DNA of 64,000 nt from Ruegeria sp. HKCCD7303. Its GTDB lineage: Bacteria > Pseudomonadota > Alphaproteobacteria > Rhodobacterales > Rhodobacteraceae. Below, one piece after another: positions 27,452-36,797 of this stretch. The notes beneath the pieces were generated by a model. It was not told where the DNA came from. It ran no database searches and saw only the letters and a program-made list of their open reading frames with translations. Each line of letters starts with the position of its first letter. Within the stretch, counting starts at the first letter, position 1. The stretch is taken from contig NZ_WVRE01000001.1 of NCBI RefSeq assembly GCF_013111185.1, forward strand, positions 930,001 to 994,000, read 5' to 3'. The translations under genes were made by a program, and so were the position numbers.

Positions 27452-28111
27452 ATGAACGAACCCATGATCCAGCTACTGGTCCTGGCCGGAATTGCCGTTT
27501 TCCTGATCCTGCGCCTTAAAAGCGTGTTGGGTACGCGTGAAGGTTTTGAAAAACCACCTTTGCAGCAACAGCCTGAAGCGCACAAATCGCGTCGCGATTT
27601 CGAGGTGATCGAAGGCGGCCCGGATCATGACATCACTGACCATGTCGCTGAAGACAGCGAACAGGCGCAAACCCTGGCCGCCATGAAACGGGTTGAGCCC
27701 GGCTTTTCGGTCAGTGAATTTGTTCACGGCGCGCGTGGCGCTTATGAAATGATCGTGATGGGGTTCGAAAAGGGAAACCTAGACGAAATCCAGCCGTTCC
27801 TGTCGGAAGAGGTATTTGAGTCTTTCGTTGCGGGTGTTGCTGCACGCGAAGATCAGGGCCTGACCATCGAAGCCGAATTCATCGGCGTCCGAGAGACCGC
27901 CCTGTCGGATGTTAAATTCGATAAGGATACCAATGAAGCCGAGATCACCATGAAATTTGTAGGTGAACTGACTTCGGTTGTGCGGGATCGCGGCGGTGAT
28001 ATTGTCGAAGGCAACCCCAACACCGTGAAACGCCAAAAGGACAGCTGGACCTTTGCTCGTGTGATGGGCAAGGACGATCCGAACTGGCTGCTTGTTGCCA
28101 CGGACGCATGA
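27452..28111 (+). CDS. Tim44/TimA-like membrane-anchored protein
   Basis: A 219-residue protein with one N-terminal span (residues about 5-22, MIQLLVLAGIAVFLILRLKSVLG) and a C-terminal Tim44-like domain (about 75-215; FVHGARGAYEMIVMGFEKGNLDEIQPFLSEEVFESF and DSWTFARVMGKDDPNWLLVATDA). Alphaproteobacterial members resemble the mitochondrial import-motor anchor Tim44, although no presequence import exists in bacteria; roles in membrane complex assembly have been suggested. It diverges from fxsA-secB and overlaps mltA by 4 nt. Confidence 0.9.
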   Translation: MNEPMIQLLVLAGIAVFLILRLKSVLGTREGFEKPPLQQQPEAHKSRRDFEVIEGGPDHDITDHVAEDSEQAQTLAAMKRVEPGFSVSEFVHGARGAYEMIVMGFEKGNLDEIQPFLSEEVFESFVAGVAAREDQGLTIEAEFIGVRETALSDVKFDKDTNEAEITMKFVGELTSVVRDRGGDIVEGNPNTVKRQKDSWTFARVMGKDDPNWLLVATDA

Positions 28112-29145
28112 TTGCAACGCTCCGGTCGCTTTTTCTGGTGGGTGTAATGACCGCTGCCAGCGCTGCCGGAGCCGAGGCAACGCGATCCATTCTGTCGTTT
28201 GACGATCTGCAGGGCTGGGCCGATGATGACCACGGCGCAGCCCTTTCCGTTTTTCTGAACACCTGCGGCGATCTGAAGGACCCGGACTGGCGCGCGTTAT
28301 GCGCTGTAGCAGAGACGTATGACACGGATGCAGCAAAGGCATTTTTTGAGCTCTTCTTCCGCCCAGTTCTGGTCGAGGATGGCGAAGAAGCCCTGTTCAC
28401 GGGGTATTTTGAACCCGAACTCGATGGTGCGCGCCGCCGAACTGATCGCTTCAAATATCCTATTTACAAGATGCCGCCCGAAGCGCGAGATGGGCCATGG
28501 CTCAGCCGTCGGGAAATCCTGACTGGTGATGTGATGCAAGGGCGCGGTCTTGAGATTGCCTGGGTGGACGATCCAGTTGAGTTGTTTTTCTTGCAGATTC
28601 AGGGGTCTGGACGTGTCCGGCTGCCCGATGGCGGTGCTTTGCGCGTTGGCTATGGCGGTGCGAATGGTCATCCCTACAGATCTATAGGAGTTGAGTTGGT
28701 GCGGCGCGGGGTCTTGGGCGCGCATGAAGTTAGCGCCCAGATGATCCGAGCATGGGTGCGCAAGAACCCAGAATCTGGTGCCGAGCTGCTGTTCCACAAC
28801 CCATCCTATGTGTTCTTCCGCGAAGTTTCGCGCGTTGCGCCCGAACTTGGGCCGCTGGGCGCGATGAACCGGTCAATTACCACGATGCGCAGCATAGCTG
28901 CAGATCCGACCTATACCCCGTTGGGGGCTCCGGTCTGGGTTGAGAAAGACGGCAAAAACCCAATGCGTCGCCTGATGATCGCGCAGGATACAGGTGCCGC
29001 GATCAAGGGCGCCCAGCGGGCAGATATCTTTTTCGGAACGGGTGACGAGGCCGGGCAAGCCGCCGGCAGGTTAAAAGATCCGGGTCGGATGGTCGTACTG
29101 TTACCAATACAGCGGGCCTATGCTCTATTGCCGGATGAGTTCTGA
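28108..29145 (+). CDS. mltA: Membrane-bound lytic murein transglycosylase A
   Basis: Cleaves the MurNAc-GlcNAc bond with 1,6-anhydro-MurNAc formation. The 345-residue protein has a cleavable leader (residues 1 to about 23, ending ASAAGAEA) rather than an obvious lipobox Cys, so it may be periplasmic and soluble. The MltA domain shows LFTGYFEPELDGA, DPVELFFLQIQGSGRVRLPDG and the 3D (barwin-like) C-terminal domain with the catalytic Asp in AQDTGAAIKGAQRADIFFGTGDEAG. It overlaps the Tim44-like gene by 4 nt and the smr gene by 1 nt. Confidence 0.94.
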   Translation: MIATLRSLFLVGVMTAASAAGAEATRSILSFDDLQGWADDDHGAALSVFLNTCGDLKDPDWRALCAVAETYDTDAAKAFFELFFRPVLVEDGEEALFTGYFEPELDGARRRTDRFKYPIYKMPPEARDGPWLSRREILTGDVMQGRGLEIAWVDDPVELFFLQIQGSGRVRLPDGGALRVGYGGANGHPYRSIGVELVRRGVLGAHEVSAQMIRAWVRKNPESGAELLFHNPSYVFFREVSRVAPELGPLGAMNRSITTMRSIAADPTYTPLGAPVWVEKDGKNPMRRLMIAQDTGAAIKGAQRADIFFGTGDEAGQAAGRLKDPGRMVVLLPIQRAYALLPDEF

Positions 29146-29732
29146 TGACCCGGCGCAAACTGACGACAGAAGAGATCGAGCTGTGGCGCAAGGTCGCCAA
29201 ACAGGCCGAGCGGATGCATCCGGAAATACCGCAGACGGTTCATCCGACCTCTTTGCCGAAACCCAAGCCCAAGAAAACGCCGAAACCCCGGTTTGAAGCG
29301 TTTGAACTTGGTCAGGCCCACCAGGCAAAGCCTAAGCCGAACGATTTGAAGCCGTCGGTCACAGATGCGCTGCGCAAAGTGCCGGTTCAGATGGACAACA
29401 AGGCTTTCGGTCGGATGAAACGAGGTAAACTGAAACCCGAAGGCAAGCTTGATTTGCACGGTATGCGGGTCGACACCGCGCATCCCGCTCTGATCCGTTT
29501 TGTCTTGACCGCGCAGGCACAGGGAAAGCGGCTTGTTCTGGTCGTGACCGGGAAAGGCAAAGACCGGGACGAACCTGGCCCGATCCCAACACCGCGCGGC
29601 GTTCTGCGGAACCAGGTACCCCATTGGCTGTCCATCCCGCCATTGGCGCAAGCGGTGATGCAGGTCACGCCTGCTCATATCAGCCACGGCGGAGATGGGG
29701 CGTATTACGTTTACTTGCGGCGTATTCGCTAA
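29145..29732 (+). CDS. Smr (MutS2 C-terminal) domain protein
   Basis: A 195-residue protein with a basic, Pro/Lys-rich N-terminal half (KPKPKKTPKPRFEAF) and a C-terminal Smr domain: LDLHGMRVDTAHPALIRFVLTAQAQGKRLVLVVTGKG, then RGVLRNQVPHWLSIPPLAQAVMQVTPAHISHGGDGAYYVYLRR. The LDxHG and TGKG motifs are those of Smr nucleases; stand-alone forms have been linked to RNA cleavage or ribosome rescue in other bacteria. Its start shares the last base of the mltA stop. The stop overlaps that of the convergent MFS gene by 4 nt. Confidence 0.9.
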   Translation: MTRRKLTTEEIELWRKVAKQAERMHPEIPQTVHPTSLPKPKPKKTPKPRFEAFELGQAHQAKPKPNDLKPSVTDALRKVPVQMDNKAFGRMKRGKLKPEGKLDLHGMRVDTAHPALIRFVLTAQAQGKRLVLVVTGKGKDRDEPGPIPTPRGVLRNQVPHWLSIPPLAQAVMQVTPAHISHGGDGAYYVYLRRIR

Positions 29733-30949
29733 AGGGTACGTACCGCGCTGGTGACACCTATGTGGACCAGTGCGCAGACCAAAAGGAAAAAGATGCCAAT
29801 CCAAAGGAATTGAGTGTCCAGCGAAACGCCCCAATCGATCAGCACTCCGGTCCAGCCCGGTCCGATGGCTGATCCAAGGACCATAACGGCCGTTGCCATC
29901 GCCTTGATCGCGCCGATGTGTCGGGTGCCATAGAACTCGGCCCAGAAGGCGCTGGGCAAGGTGCTGTTGGCCCCGACGGTCAGGGCCAACAGGATCAGCC
30001 CGATCGTAGCACCCATGACCGAGGTCGACAGGCCCAGAACGACAAAACCAAGAGCTAGAGGCAGCTGGTAGTAGGGCATCATCCGCGCCGTGCCCCATTT
30101 ATCCAAGGCCCATCCGGCGGAAAACATCGAAAGCAGCGACACCCCGGTATAGACCGGGAACAGGGCGACCAGTTGGATATGGGCCCATCCTTTCACCTCG
30201 GCCAAATGCACTTGGTGAAAGAAGAATGCCGTAATAAAAGCCGATGGACCCAGAACAGCTGGCGTCATGAACCAGAACAATGGGTGGCTTAGCGCATCGC
30301 GCCGTGTCCAGTGACGGCCGTGCATCCCGGTGGCTGAGTACGCACTGGCCAGGCTCTGCGGTGTGCGTTCTTCCCGAAGCAGGCGCGTCAAAACAGGGAT
30401 GCCCAGCAGAGTGATGACGGCAGCGACCCCCCACAGCAATCGCCAGTCCAGAAATACCATGGCGGTGACAAAGATCAGTGGCAGTAAGGCTTCGCCGAGT
30501 GCATAGCCGATGGACGCAATAGAAAGCGCTTTGCCTCGTGTCGCGATAAACCATCGCGCCATCGCGACCATCGCGAGATGGGTGCTCATACCTTGTCCAA
30601 ACAGGCGCAGAAGGAAGATTGCCGCCGGCAACAACACAACCCAGCTGTTCATTGCCATGGCCAACGCTGCCAATGCCAACCCAAGCAGCACAACAGGCCC
30701 CAACACGCGGACACGAAAAACATCTGTCAGGCCGCCTGCCCATATCATTACTACCGCTGACACGAGCGTACCCAAAGAATACAACCCACCCCACGCGCCG
30801 TGGCTAAGCCCGAAAGCGGCGCGGATTTCGCCTGCAAAAACCGAGATAAAGAAGGTCTGACCAAAGCTGGACAGGAAGGTCAGCAATACACCCGCGCCCA
30901 GCCACGCCGCGTTGTCGATGAGAAAGCGGCGCAGGCTAAACTGCGTCAC
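29729..30949 (-). CDS. MFS transporter
   Basis: A 406-residue polytopic protein with about 12 hydrophobic spans and major-facilitator motifs: the loop 2-3 motif GGLTDVFRVRVLGP and the mirrored loop 8-9 motif SAGWALDKWGTARMMPYY. The segment SIASIGYALGEALLPLIFV with WRLLWGVAAVITLL resembles the oxalate/formate or monocarboxylate-type MFS branch, but the substrate cannot be read. Its start overlaps the stop of the lipoprotein hydrolase by 4 nt (ATGA), so the two are probably co-transcribed. Confidence 0.88.
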   Translation of the reverse strand: MTQFSLRRFLIDNAAWLGAGVLLTFLSSFGQTFFISVFAGEIRAAFGLSHGAWGGLYSLGTLVSAVVMIWAGGLTDVFRVRVLGPVVLLGLALAALAMAMNSWVVLLPAAIFLLRLFGQGMSTHLAMVAMARWFIATRGKALSIASIGYALGEALLPLIFVTAMVFLDWRLLWGVAAVITLLGIPVLTRLLREERTPQSLASAYSATGMHGRHWTRRDALSHPLFWFMTPAVLGPSAFITAFFFHQVHLAEVKGWAHIQLVALFPVYTGVSLLSMFSAGWALDKWGTARMMPYYQLPLALGFVVLGLSTSVMGATIGLILLALTVGANSTLPSAFWAEFYGTRHIGAIKAMATAVMVLGSAIGPGWTGVLIDWGVSLDTQFLWIGIFFLLVCALVHIGVTSAVRTL

Positions 30950-32046
30950 GGAGTATTCACCTGTGCCTGTCCTGTTTCAGTTAGCACAATTTCCGTTGCG
31001 CCATCAGGGTTACGCTCGCTGGGCGGCACCAGAATATCGATTGCTGGGCGGTCCTCGCGTCCAAAGGTATTGTTGACGCGCCTCAATGAGTTGAGGATCG
31101 ACAGCAATGCCGGAGACGTCGCCGCAACGAAGTGTGATGATGTCGCATCGCTGTTAAACGCTGTTGTATCAATCACGCTGATCGGGAATTCCTCGAGCGT
31201 CTCAACCGAGCTGATGTTTCCAAGCCTTTCACCCTCATCCGTGCCGCGCAGTCGGGCCGAGATGTTCAGGATTTTGTCTTTCTGGGAAACCATCACAAGG
31301 AATGGATCGGGTGGATTGTCGATCCGTTTCATTTGCGAACGGAACAGATCAAGATCCAGATCGGGTGAGATCAGCACGACGCCCTCGATGTTTCGATTGG
31401 CCCATCCGGGTTCCTGCAGTTCAGCTTGCCGCATCATTTCCATCGACAAGGCCCCACCCATGGAATGCGCAACCAGAATAACGCGCTTCACACCCATGGA
31501 TTTCAACTCGCGGATGGTCTGTTCCAAACCGTCGCGCGCAAACAACATGCTGTCCAGGTCATAGGCGTACCCATAGCCGGTGGCGCGGCTAGGCCACGAA
31601 TAAACCAGCGTCGATCCCGGTAGACCAATGTCATGCGTCAGCTGGGCGGCACGAAAGATCGTTTCAGTCTGGGTCGAGTTGTAGCCGTGCACAAAAATCG
31701 TGACGTCGTCCTGCCCACGCAGGTGTTTGCGCAGCCCCTTTGGCCCGTCCAACTCTGTCACATCCGCCAAAACAAATTCCTTCTGCGGATTGGGGTTTGC
31801 ATATGAGAATTTGAGCGTGCCCGGGGTATGCGTTGGCGGAATCGAAACCGTGGTTTCCAGAAACTTGAGCGCCTCGCCACGACGAAACCCATAAGAGCCG
31901 TCGGCTTCACGTGCACGGGTCGTGCTGGCGAAGATGGTTTCAGGTGTGCCGATATTCACCGCATTAGGCACAATCTCGGACACCGTCCGGTCAACGCAGG
32001 CGCTGAGTGAAAGGGATACGAGTAAAATGATGAAATAGCGCAGCAC
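30946..32046 (-). CDS. Alpha/beta-hydrolase lipoprotein (DUF900 type)
   Basis: A 366-residue predicted lipoprotein: leader MLRYFIILLVSLSLSAC with lipobox LSAC (Cys17). The central domain has DVTIFVHGYNSTQTETIFRAAQLTHDIG (oxyanion region), STLVYSWPSRATG and the nucleophile elbow VAHSMGGALSMEMM, which match the DUF900 group of alpha/beta hydrolases; acid and His residues follow in the C-terminal half. Substrate unknown (esterase- or lipase-like). It is upstream of and overlaps the MFS gene, forming a two-gene unit between convergent smr and hslU. Confidence 0.88.
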   Translation of the reverse strand: MLRYFIILLVSLSLSACVDRTVSEIVPNAVNIGTPETIFASTTRAREADGSYGFRRGEALKFLETTVSIPPTHTPGTLKFSYANPNPQKEFVLADVTELDGPKGLRKHLRGQDDVTIFVHGYNSTQTETIFRAAQLTHDIGLPGSTLVYSWPSRATGYGYAYDLDSMLFARDGLEQTIRELKSMGVKRVILVAHSMGGALSMEMMRQAELQEPGWANRNIEGVVLISPDLDLDLFRSQMKRIDNPPDPFLVMVSQKDKILNISARLRGTDEGERLGNISSVETLEEFPISVIDTTAFNSDATSSHFVAATSPALLSILNSLRRVNNTFGREDRPAIDILVPPSERNPDGATEIVLTETGQAQVNTP

Positions 32047-32144
32047 GGGCCAGCCCTCGGGGTGAATCGAGCATACGCTAGCGGATTCTCGACCAACGTC
32101 CAGCGGGGCCGACCGAAAACAGCGGCAAAAACCGGCCTGTACCG

Positions 32145-33452
32145 TTACAAAACGTAACGGCTGAGGTCGGTTGATTTGGTCAATTCACCTAGATTGTCGC
32201 TGACAAACTGGTTATCCACAGTAATTTCTGTGCCAGCCTTGTCCGGTGCTGCGAAAGACAGGTCCTCAAAAACCCGCTCCATCACCGTATAAAGCCGCCG
32301 TGCGCCAATGTTTTCAACGCTTTGGTTTACATCCGCAGCAATCTTCGCCAGCGCCGCAATCCCGTCATCGGTAAAGCTGACCGTGACTTCTTCGGTCCCC
32401 ATCAGGGCGGTGTATTGCCGGGTCAGCGCGTTGTCGGTTTCGGTCAGAATGCGCACAAAGTCTTCTTCTGTCAGGGCGCGCAGTTCCACACGGATCGGCA
32501 GACGTCCTTGCAATTCCGGCAGCAGATCCGAAGGTTTGGCGATGTGGAATGCACCAGACGCAATGAACAGGATATGGTCGGTTTTCACCGGACCGTGCTT
32601 GGTGCTGACGGTGGTACCTTCGATCAGAGGCAGCAGGTCACGTTGTACGCCCTCGCGGCTGACATCGCCGCCGCGTGCGTCCGAGCGGGCGCAGACCTTG
32701 TCGATTTCATCCAGAAACACGATGCCATTCTGTTCGACCGATTCCAGAGCGATCCGATTGACGGTTTCGTCATCCAGTAGCTTGTCGGCCTCTTCCCCGA
32801 TCAAAGCATCATAGCTTTCGGCGACGGTCATGCGTTTTTTGACAGTGCGCCCGCCAAACGCCTTGCCGAAAATGTCACCCAGATTCATCATGCCCATCTG
32901 ACCGCCCGGCTGCCCTGGAATGTCAAACATAGGCATCGGGTTCGAGGTATCTGATAATTCCAGCTCGATCACTGTGTCGTCCAGCTCCCCGGCTTTCAGT
33001 TTCTTGCGGAACATCTCGCGCGTGCCTTCGCGAGCGTCTTCGCCCGCAATCGCGGCAATCACGCGATCTTCGGCGGCCTGATGCGCGCGCGCTTTGACGT
33101 CTTCACGCATGTATTCGCGGGTTTGGACAATGGCTGCATCTGCCAGATCGCGTACGATCTGTTCTACGTCGCGACCAACGTATCCTACCTCGGTGAACTT
33201 TGTGGCCTCGACCTTGATAAAGGGCGCACGGGCCAGTTTGGCCAGACGACGGCTGATCTCGGTCTTGCCAACGCCGGTGGGGCCAATCATCAGGATATTC
33301 TTGGGATAGACCTCGTCCCGGATATCATCAGCCAGCTGCTTACGCCGCCACCGGTTGCGCAGGGCAACGGCCACCGCTCGTTTGGCATCCTTCTGGCCGA
33401 TAATGAAGCGGTCCAGTTCCGAGACGATCTCGCGCGGGGTCAGGTCGGTCAT
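32145..33452 (-). CDS. hslU: ATP-dependent protease ATPase subunit HslU
   Basis: AAA+ unfoldase that feeds the HslV peptidase. The 435-residue protein starts [34 protein letters not shown] and has Walker A GPTGVGKT (57-64), the pore motif in [17 protein letters not shown], Walker [10 protein letters not shown] and the C-terminal DLSRYVL tail that docks into HslV. Unlike the usual adjacent hslVU pair, here hslV lies 2.3 kb upstream, with three unrelated genes between, two of them on the other strand. hslU therefore needs its own promoter, probably in 33453-33650. Confidence 0.97.
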   Translation of the reverse strand: MTDLTPREIVSELDRFIIGQKDAKRAVAVALRNRWRRKQLADDIRDEVYPKNILMIGPTGVGKTEISRRLAKLARAPFIKVEATKFTEVGYVGRDVEQIVRDLADAAIVQTREYMREDVKARAHQAAEDRVIAAIAGEDAREGTREMFRKKLKAGELDDTVIELELSDTSNPMPMFDIPGQPGGQMGMMNLGDIFGKAFGGRTVKKRMTVAESYDALIGEEADKLLDDETVNRIALESVEQNGIVFLDEIDKVCARSDARGGDVSREGVQRDLLPLIEGTTVSTKHGPVKTDHILFIASGAFHIAKPSDLLPELQGRLPIRVELRALTEEDFVRILTETDNALTRQYTALMGTEEVTVSFTDDGIAALAKIAADVNQSVENIGARRLYTVMERVFEDLSFAAPDKAGTEITVDNQFVSDNLGELTKSTDLSRYVL

Positions 33453-33650
33453 GTGTATTCAATCCGGTTGTTTCGAGACGGAACCTAATCATAAGACACG
33501 AAAACACAAGCTGATCACGGAAAACTCACGCCAACTCACAGGTGCCACACGGAAATTCGTGACGATGTGAATCGCCAGAGGCGTTTCGCGTGCTGCATAG
33601 TTATTGCGACGGGCAATTCAGCCTGGATACATCAGTGGAGATACCAAATC

Positions 33651-34052
33651 ATGATGACTCGTCGTTCGCTTTTTGTGAAAGCTGCTGCCACGGGCGCGGC
33701 CCTGACACTGGCCGGCACCACCGCTGCTGTGGCTGGCGGTGCCAAAAAGAAAGGCTCGTTCGAAGGCCGATCGAACCACATCACAACCGGTTCCGTGAAG
33801 CTGGTCAAAGACGGTGATCGGTACATCGTCGAACTGGGTGACGACTTCTCGCTGGACAACGGCCCTGATCCTCGCGTCGCTTTTGGTAAAGACGGAACTT
33901 ATGCCCCGGACAGCAAACTGGGTGCGCTACTGCACCTGACCGGCAAGCAATCCTATGCCGTGCCGCCCACAATGGATGTGTCTGGCTACAACGAAGTGTA
34001 CATCTGGTGCGAGGTCGCTGGTGTGCCGCTGGGCGTCGCGTCACTGAAGTAG
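33651..34052 (+). CDS. DM13-domain secreted protein
   Basis: A 133-residue exported protein. The leader MMTRRSLFVKAAATGAALTLAG is Arg-Arg-containing and Ala-rich; it resembles a Tat signal (TRRSLFVK), with cleavage near VAG. The mature part is one DM13 domain (GSVKLVKDGDRYIVELGDDFSLDNGPDPRVAFG ... YNEVYIWCEVAGVPLGVASL), with the conserved Cys in the C-terminal strand. DM13 domains are proposed to be redox/electron-transfer modules, but function is unproven. A GGAG lies 10 nt upstream. It is one of the genes interposed between hslV and hslU; a plus-strand MFS gene follows 105 nt later. Confidence 0.85.
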   Translation: MMTRRSLFVKAAATGAALTLAGTTAAVAGGAKKKGSFEGRSNHITTGSVKLVKDGDRYIVELGDDFSLDNGPDPRVAFGKDGTYAPDSKLGALLHLTGKQSYAVPPTMDVSGYNEVYIWCEVAGVPLGVASLK

Positions 34053-34157
34053 CTACATCGCTCAGAGGCCGACCCATCCGGCCTCTGACACATCGTTAGG
34101 TAACAGAGCAACTGTCTGTTACAATCGCCCCAAGCCATTGGAACCGGGGGCGTTTTC

Positions 34158-35399
34158 ATGACCAAGATTGCCAAGATCACCTTGTTGTTCGTGGTTTTTG
34201 TCGACCTGATCGGTCAAGGCTTGGTTTTTCCTATCATCAACTCGCTCATCATGGAGACGAAATCAGGCTTCCTGCCGGATGACACGCCCGTGGGGCGGCG
34301 CCATTTCTACTATGGTCTGGTGATCGGGTGCTTCTTTCTGTCCTGGTTTCTGGGGGTCGTTTATGTTTCGAAGGTCTCGGACTCCATTGGGCGCAAGAAT
34401 GCACTTCTTGTTTGTCTGGGCGGAGCGTTGGTCGGTTACGCCCTAACCATCGCGGCGCTGTACATGAACAGCCTGCTGCTGCTGATCGTCGGGCGGTCGG
34501 TCACCGGCTTCACTGCCGGGAACCAGCCCATCGCTCAGGCAGCTATGATTGACGGCAGCACCGATACGGCCGACCGCGACCGCAACATGGGTTATATTGT
34601 GACTGGCGTCAGCTTTGGCCTTGTGGGCGGCCCGATCATCGGGGCGGTTCTGTCCGACGCCGCTCTGCTGGGCAGCTACGCGACACTTAAGACCCCGTTC
34701 TATGGCGCATTTGTTCTGGTGCTGATTGCGATATTTCTTGTGATGACCTTTTTCAAAGACACCCGGACAGAGCGTGAGCCCTTTGTTTTTCGCCCACGTG
34801 ACATCACCGACAGCCTAATTGCCGTGCGTGGCCATCCGATGGTTCTCAAAATCCTGCCGGTATACGCATTCTTCATGATCGCCAACGTGACGTTCTATGT
34901 CTTTGTCGACAACTTCCTGACCAGTGCTTTCGGTTACGGTGTGATTGGCGGCAGTATGGCGATGGTGGTGATTGGCTTTGCGCTGGCGTTCTCAAGCACC
35001 TTCCTCGTCAAACCCGCGCAAGAGCGATTCAGCAAACACCAGATCATCTACACGTCTCTCATAGTAATGGTGATCTGTGGACTGGCCTTTGCATTCAGTC
35101 CCAATGGTGTGCTCAGTTATGTGCCGGTCTTCTTCTTCTACTTCCTGTTCGGCGTTGCCTACCCGACCATGCTGGGTCTGTTTTCCTCCAGCGTTAGTGA
35201 GACGGACCAAGGCTGGGTCATGGGCGTGACCACCGCCGTCTTCTGTCTGGCCGGAGGCATCATGTCCCTGATCGGCGGCGGGTTGATGAGCATCGACATC
35301 CGTGTGCCTTACTACATCGTTGTCATTGCCGCGATTTTCGGGCTGATCGGAATGCACCGTCGCTGGAAAGGGAAAGAGATCAAGGCGCTGTTAACCTGA
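34158..35399 (+). CDS. MFS transporter (TetA/DHA1-like)
   Basis: A 413-residue membrane protein with about 12 spans. The N-terminus ITLLFVVFVDLIGQGLVFPIINSLI and loop 2-3 motif SKVSDSIGRKNALLV (DxxGRK) place it in the drug:H+ antiporter DHA1-like branch near TetA proteins. GRSVTGFTAGNQPIAQAAMID is motif B with its Arg, and GPIIGAVLSD is motif C. Substrate is unknown; a drug or metabolite exporter is a guess. It lies between hslV and hslU on the opposite strand to both and may be co-transcribed with the DM13 gene. Confidence 0.87.
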   Translation: MTKIAKITLLFVVFVDLIGQGLVFPIINSLIMETKSGFLPDDTPVGRRHFYYGLVIGCFFLSWFLGVVYVSKVSDSIGRKNALLVCLGGALVGYALTIAALYMNSLLLLIVGRSVTGFTAGNQPIAQAAMIDGSTDTADRDRNMGYIVTGVSFGLVGGPIIGAVLSDAALLGSYATLKTPFYGAFVLVLIAIFLVMTFFKDTRTEREPFVFRPRDITDSLIAVRGHPMVLKILPVYAFFMIANVTFYVFVDNFLTSAFGYGVIGGSMAMVVIGFALAFSSTFLVKPAQERFSKHQIIYTSLIVMVICGLAFAFSPNGVLSYVPVFFFYFLFGVAYPTMLGLFSSSVSETDQGWVMGVTTAVFCLAGGIMSLIGGGLMSIDIRVPYYIVVIAAIFGLIGMHRRWKGKEIKALLT

Positions 35400-35436
35400 C
35401 AGGCGACCCGCGGCTGAGTTAAAGCGAAGAAAGCTA

Positions 35437-35790
35437 TTACTCTTGATCTTCCTCGATCTCTTCTTCGTCCAGTTTGCGTTGGCTCTCTGGTAACGGCGCT
35501 CTTTCGATCAGCGCCCAACCTTCTTTCTTTGATTTCCTCAAAACGGTGCCCCGAGCACCCAACTCAATCAACAACGAGCGTGTTTCATCCTCGGTGCAGC
35601 CAATCGTCCTGCTGAGCCTTTCCAAAGATTTGAACTTGTACTTCGAGTCCTTCAACATGGATTTCAGGAGCTCTTTGCGAGGCTCTTTCCATTCCTTGTT
35701 GTGCTTCCTGCTCCGATATTCCTCTAGGACAATTGGCCCGATAATACCTCCGATTAGGCCGCCGAATATGGCTGCGAGAACCGCACTCAT
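35437..35790 (-). CDS. Hypothetical membrane-anchored protein
   Basis: A 117-residue protein I do not recognise. Residues 2-22 ([21 protein letters not shown]) form a Gly-rich membrane span. The cytoplasmic part is highly charged ([21 protein letters not shown]), with a middle segment ([33 protein letters not shown]) that reads like a winged-helix DNA-binding or replication-regulator fold, and an acidic tail ([11 protein letters not shown]). Its ATG overlaps the hslV stop (ATGA), so translation is probably coupled to hslV. Its composition is more AT-rich than its neighbours, suggesting acquisition. Real-gene status is supported by the coupling and full-length frame, not by homology I can name. 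Confidence 0.7.
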   Translation of the reverse strand: MSAVLAAIFGGLIGGIIGPIVLEEYRSRKHNKEWKEPRKELLKSMLKDSKYKFKSLERLSRTIGCTEDETRSLLIELGARGTVLRKSKKEGWALIERAPLPESQRKLDEEEIEEDQE

Positions 35791-36344
35791 GAAGCTATCG
35801 TCTCGACCGTCAGGTTACCATTTGTATAGACGCAGATATCGGCGGCAATCGCCATCGCTTCACGCGCCACTTGCTCGGCGTCTTTGTCGCCGTCCATCAT
35901 TGCGCGGGCCGCGGCGAGTGCAAAGTTCCCGCCCGATCCGATGGCGGCCACGTTGTGCTCAGGCTCCAGCACGTCCCCTGCCCCGGTGATGACCAGCAGA
36001 TCCTTGCCATCAGTGACAATCAGCATCGCCTCAAGCTTTTGCAGGTATTTGTCAGTGCGCCAGTCCTTGGCCAGTTCGACCGAGGCGCGCGCCAATTGGC
36101 CGGGTGTGGCCTCAAGCTTGGCTTCCAAACGTTCCAGCAGTGTGAAAGCATCTGCGGTCGATCCGGCAAAACCCGCCACAACCTCGAATCCGCCGGGCGA
36201 CAAACGGCGCACTTTGCGGGCCGTTCCCTTGATCACGGTCTGACCAAGGCTGACCTGACCATCACCGGCTATGACAACCTGACCGTTCTTTTTGACGCCA
36301 ATGATCGTCGTGCCGTGCCAACCGGGAAAGTCGTTATCTGCCAT
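35787..36344 (-). CDS. hslV: ATP-dependent protease peptidase subunit HslV
   Basis: Threonine peptidase of the HslUV complex, related to the proteasome beta subunit. The 185-residue protein begins [48 protein letters not shown]; the catalytic Thr12 follows a short propeptide that must be removed. [15 protein letters not shown] and the C-terminal [14 protein letters not shown] fit the family. The frame is open to 36419, but the ATG at 36344 gives the usual start. hslU is not downstream; instead a small membrane-anchored orphan overlaps the hslV stop by 4 nt. Confidence 0.96.
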   Translation of the reverse strand: MADNDFPGWHGTTIIGVKKNGQVVIAGDGQVSLGQTVIKGTARKVRRLSPGGFEVVAGFAGSTADAFTLLERLEAKLEATPGQLARASVELAKDWRTDKYLQKLEAMLIVTDGKDLLVITGAGDVLEPEHNVAAIGSGGNFALAAARAMMDGDKDAEQVAREAMAIAADICVYTNGNLTVETIAS

Positions 36345-36541
36345 GATCGTCTCCGTTTTCGCTGGCGGTATATATGGGCCGGGTAAGGTGTTGGCGCAAC
36401 CCGTTCTTAAAGTGCCCAAAAGATATGCAGAAAATGCAATCCGGGGTTACCAGACCAGCAATTGTGAGTCCAAGCGCGCGGGACTACATGAGGCTTACAA
36501 CCGACAACGGGTCGGCTGTTTCACATCTAAGGACTGCGCAC

Positions 36542-36736
36542 ATGGCAACCACAGCTAACATTCATGCGCCGCTCGGAGCAGCTACCATCCTGCACGTGGC
36601 GGACGCGTTCTCAAACGTCGTCAAATCTGTTGCGAAATGGAACGACGCACGCAAAACACGGAACCTTCTGTCGGAGCTCAGCGACGCACAGCTGGAAGAC
36701 ATCGGTCTGACCCGCGAAAGCATCGCAAATCTCTGA
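36542..36736 (+). CDS. DUF1127 (YjiS-like) small protein
   Basis: A 64-residue protein ending in the DUF1127 motif: VAKWNDARKTRNLLSELSDAQLEDIGLTRESIANL. The ATG at 36542 has AAGGA 8 nt upstream. DUF1127 proteins are short, Arg-rich and common in alphaproteobacteria; some have been tied to stress responses, phosphate or RNA metabolism, and the N-terminal half here (ATTANIHAPLGAATILHVADAFSNVV) is variable among members. It stands alone, divergent from hslV, and is followed by a good intrinsic terminator. Confidence 0.85.
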   Translation: MATTANIHAPLGAATILHVADAFSNVVKSVAKWNDARKTRNLLSELSDAQLEDIGLTRESIANL

Positions 36737-36764
36737 TCCTTCGTCTGGATTACCGAATTGGAAC

Positions 36765-36796
36765 AGCCGCCCGGAACCCCGAGCGGCTTTTTCTTT
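36765..36796 (+). terminator. Rho-independent terminator after the DUF1127 gene
   Basis: AGCCGC and GCGGCT form a 6-bp GC-rich stem with a 12-nt loop, followed by TTTTTCTTT. It begins 28 nt after the stop codon on the plus strand. Confidence 0.8.
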
Positions 36797-36797
36797 G

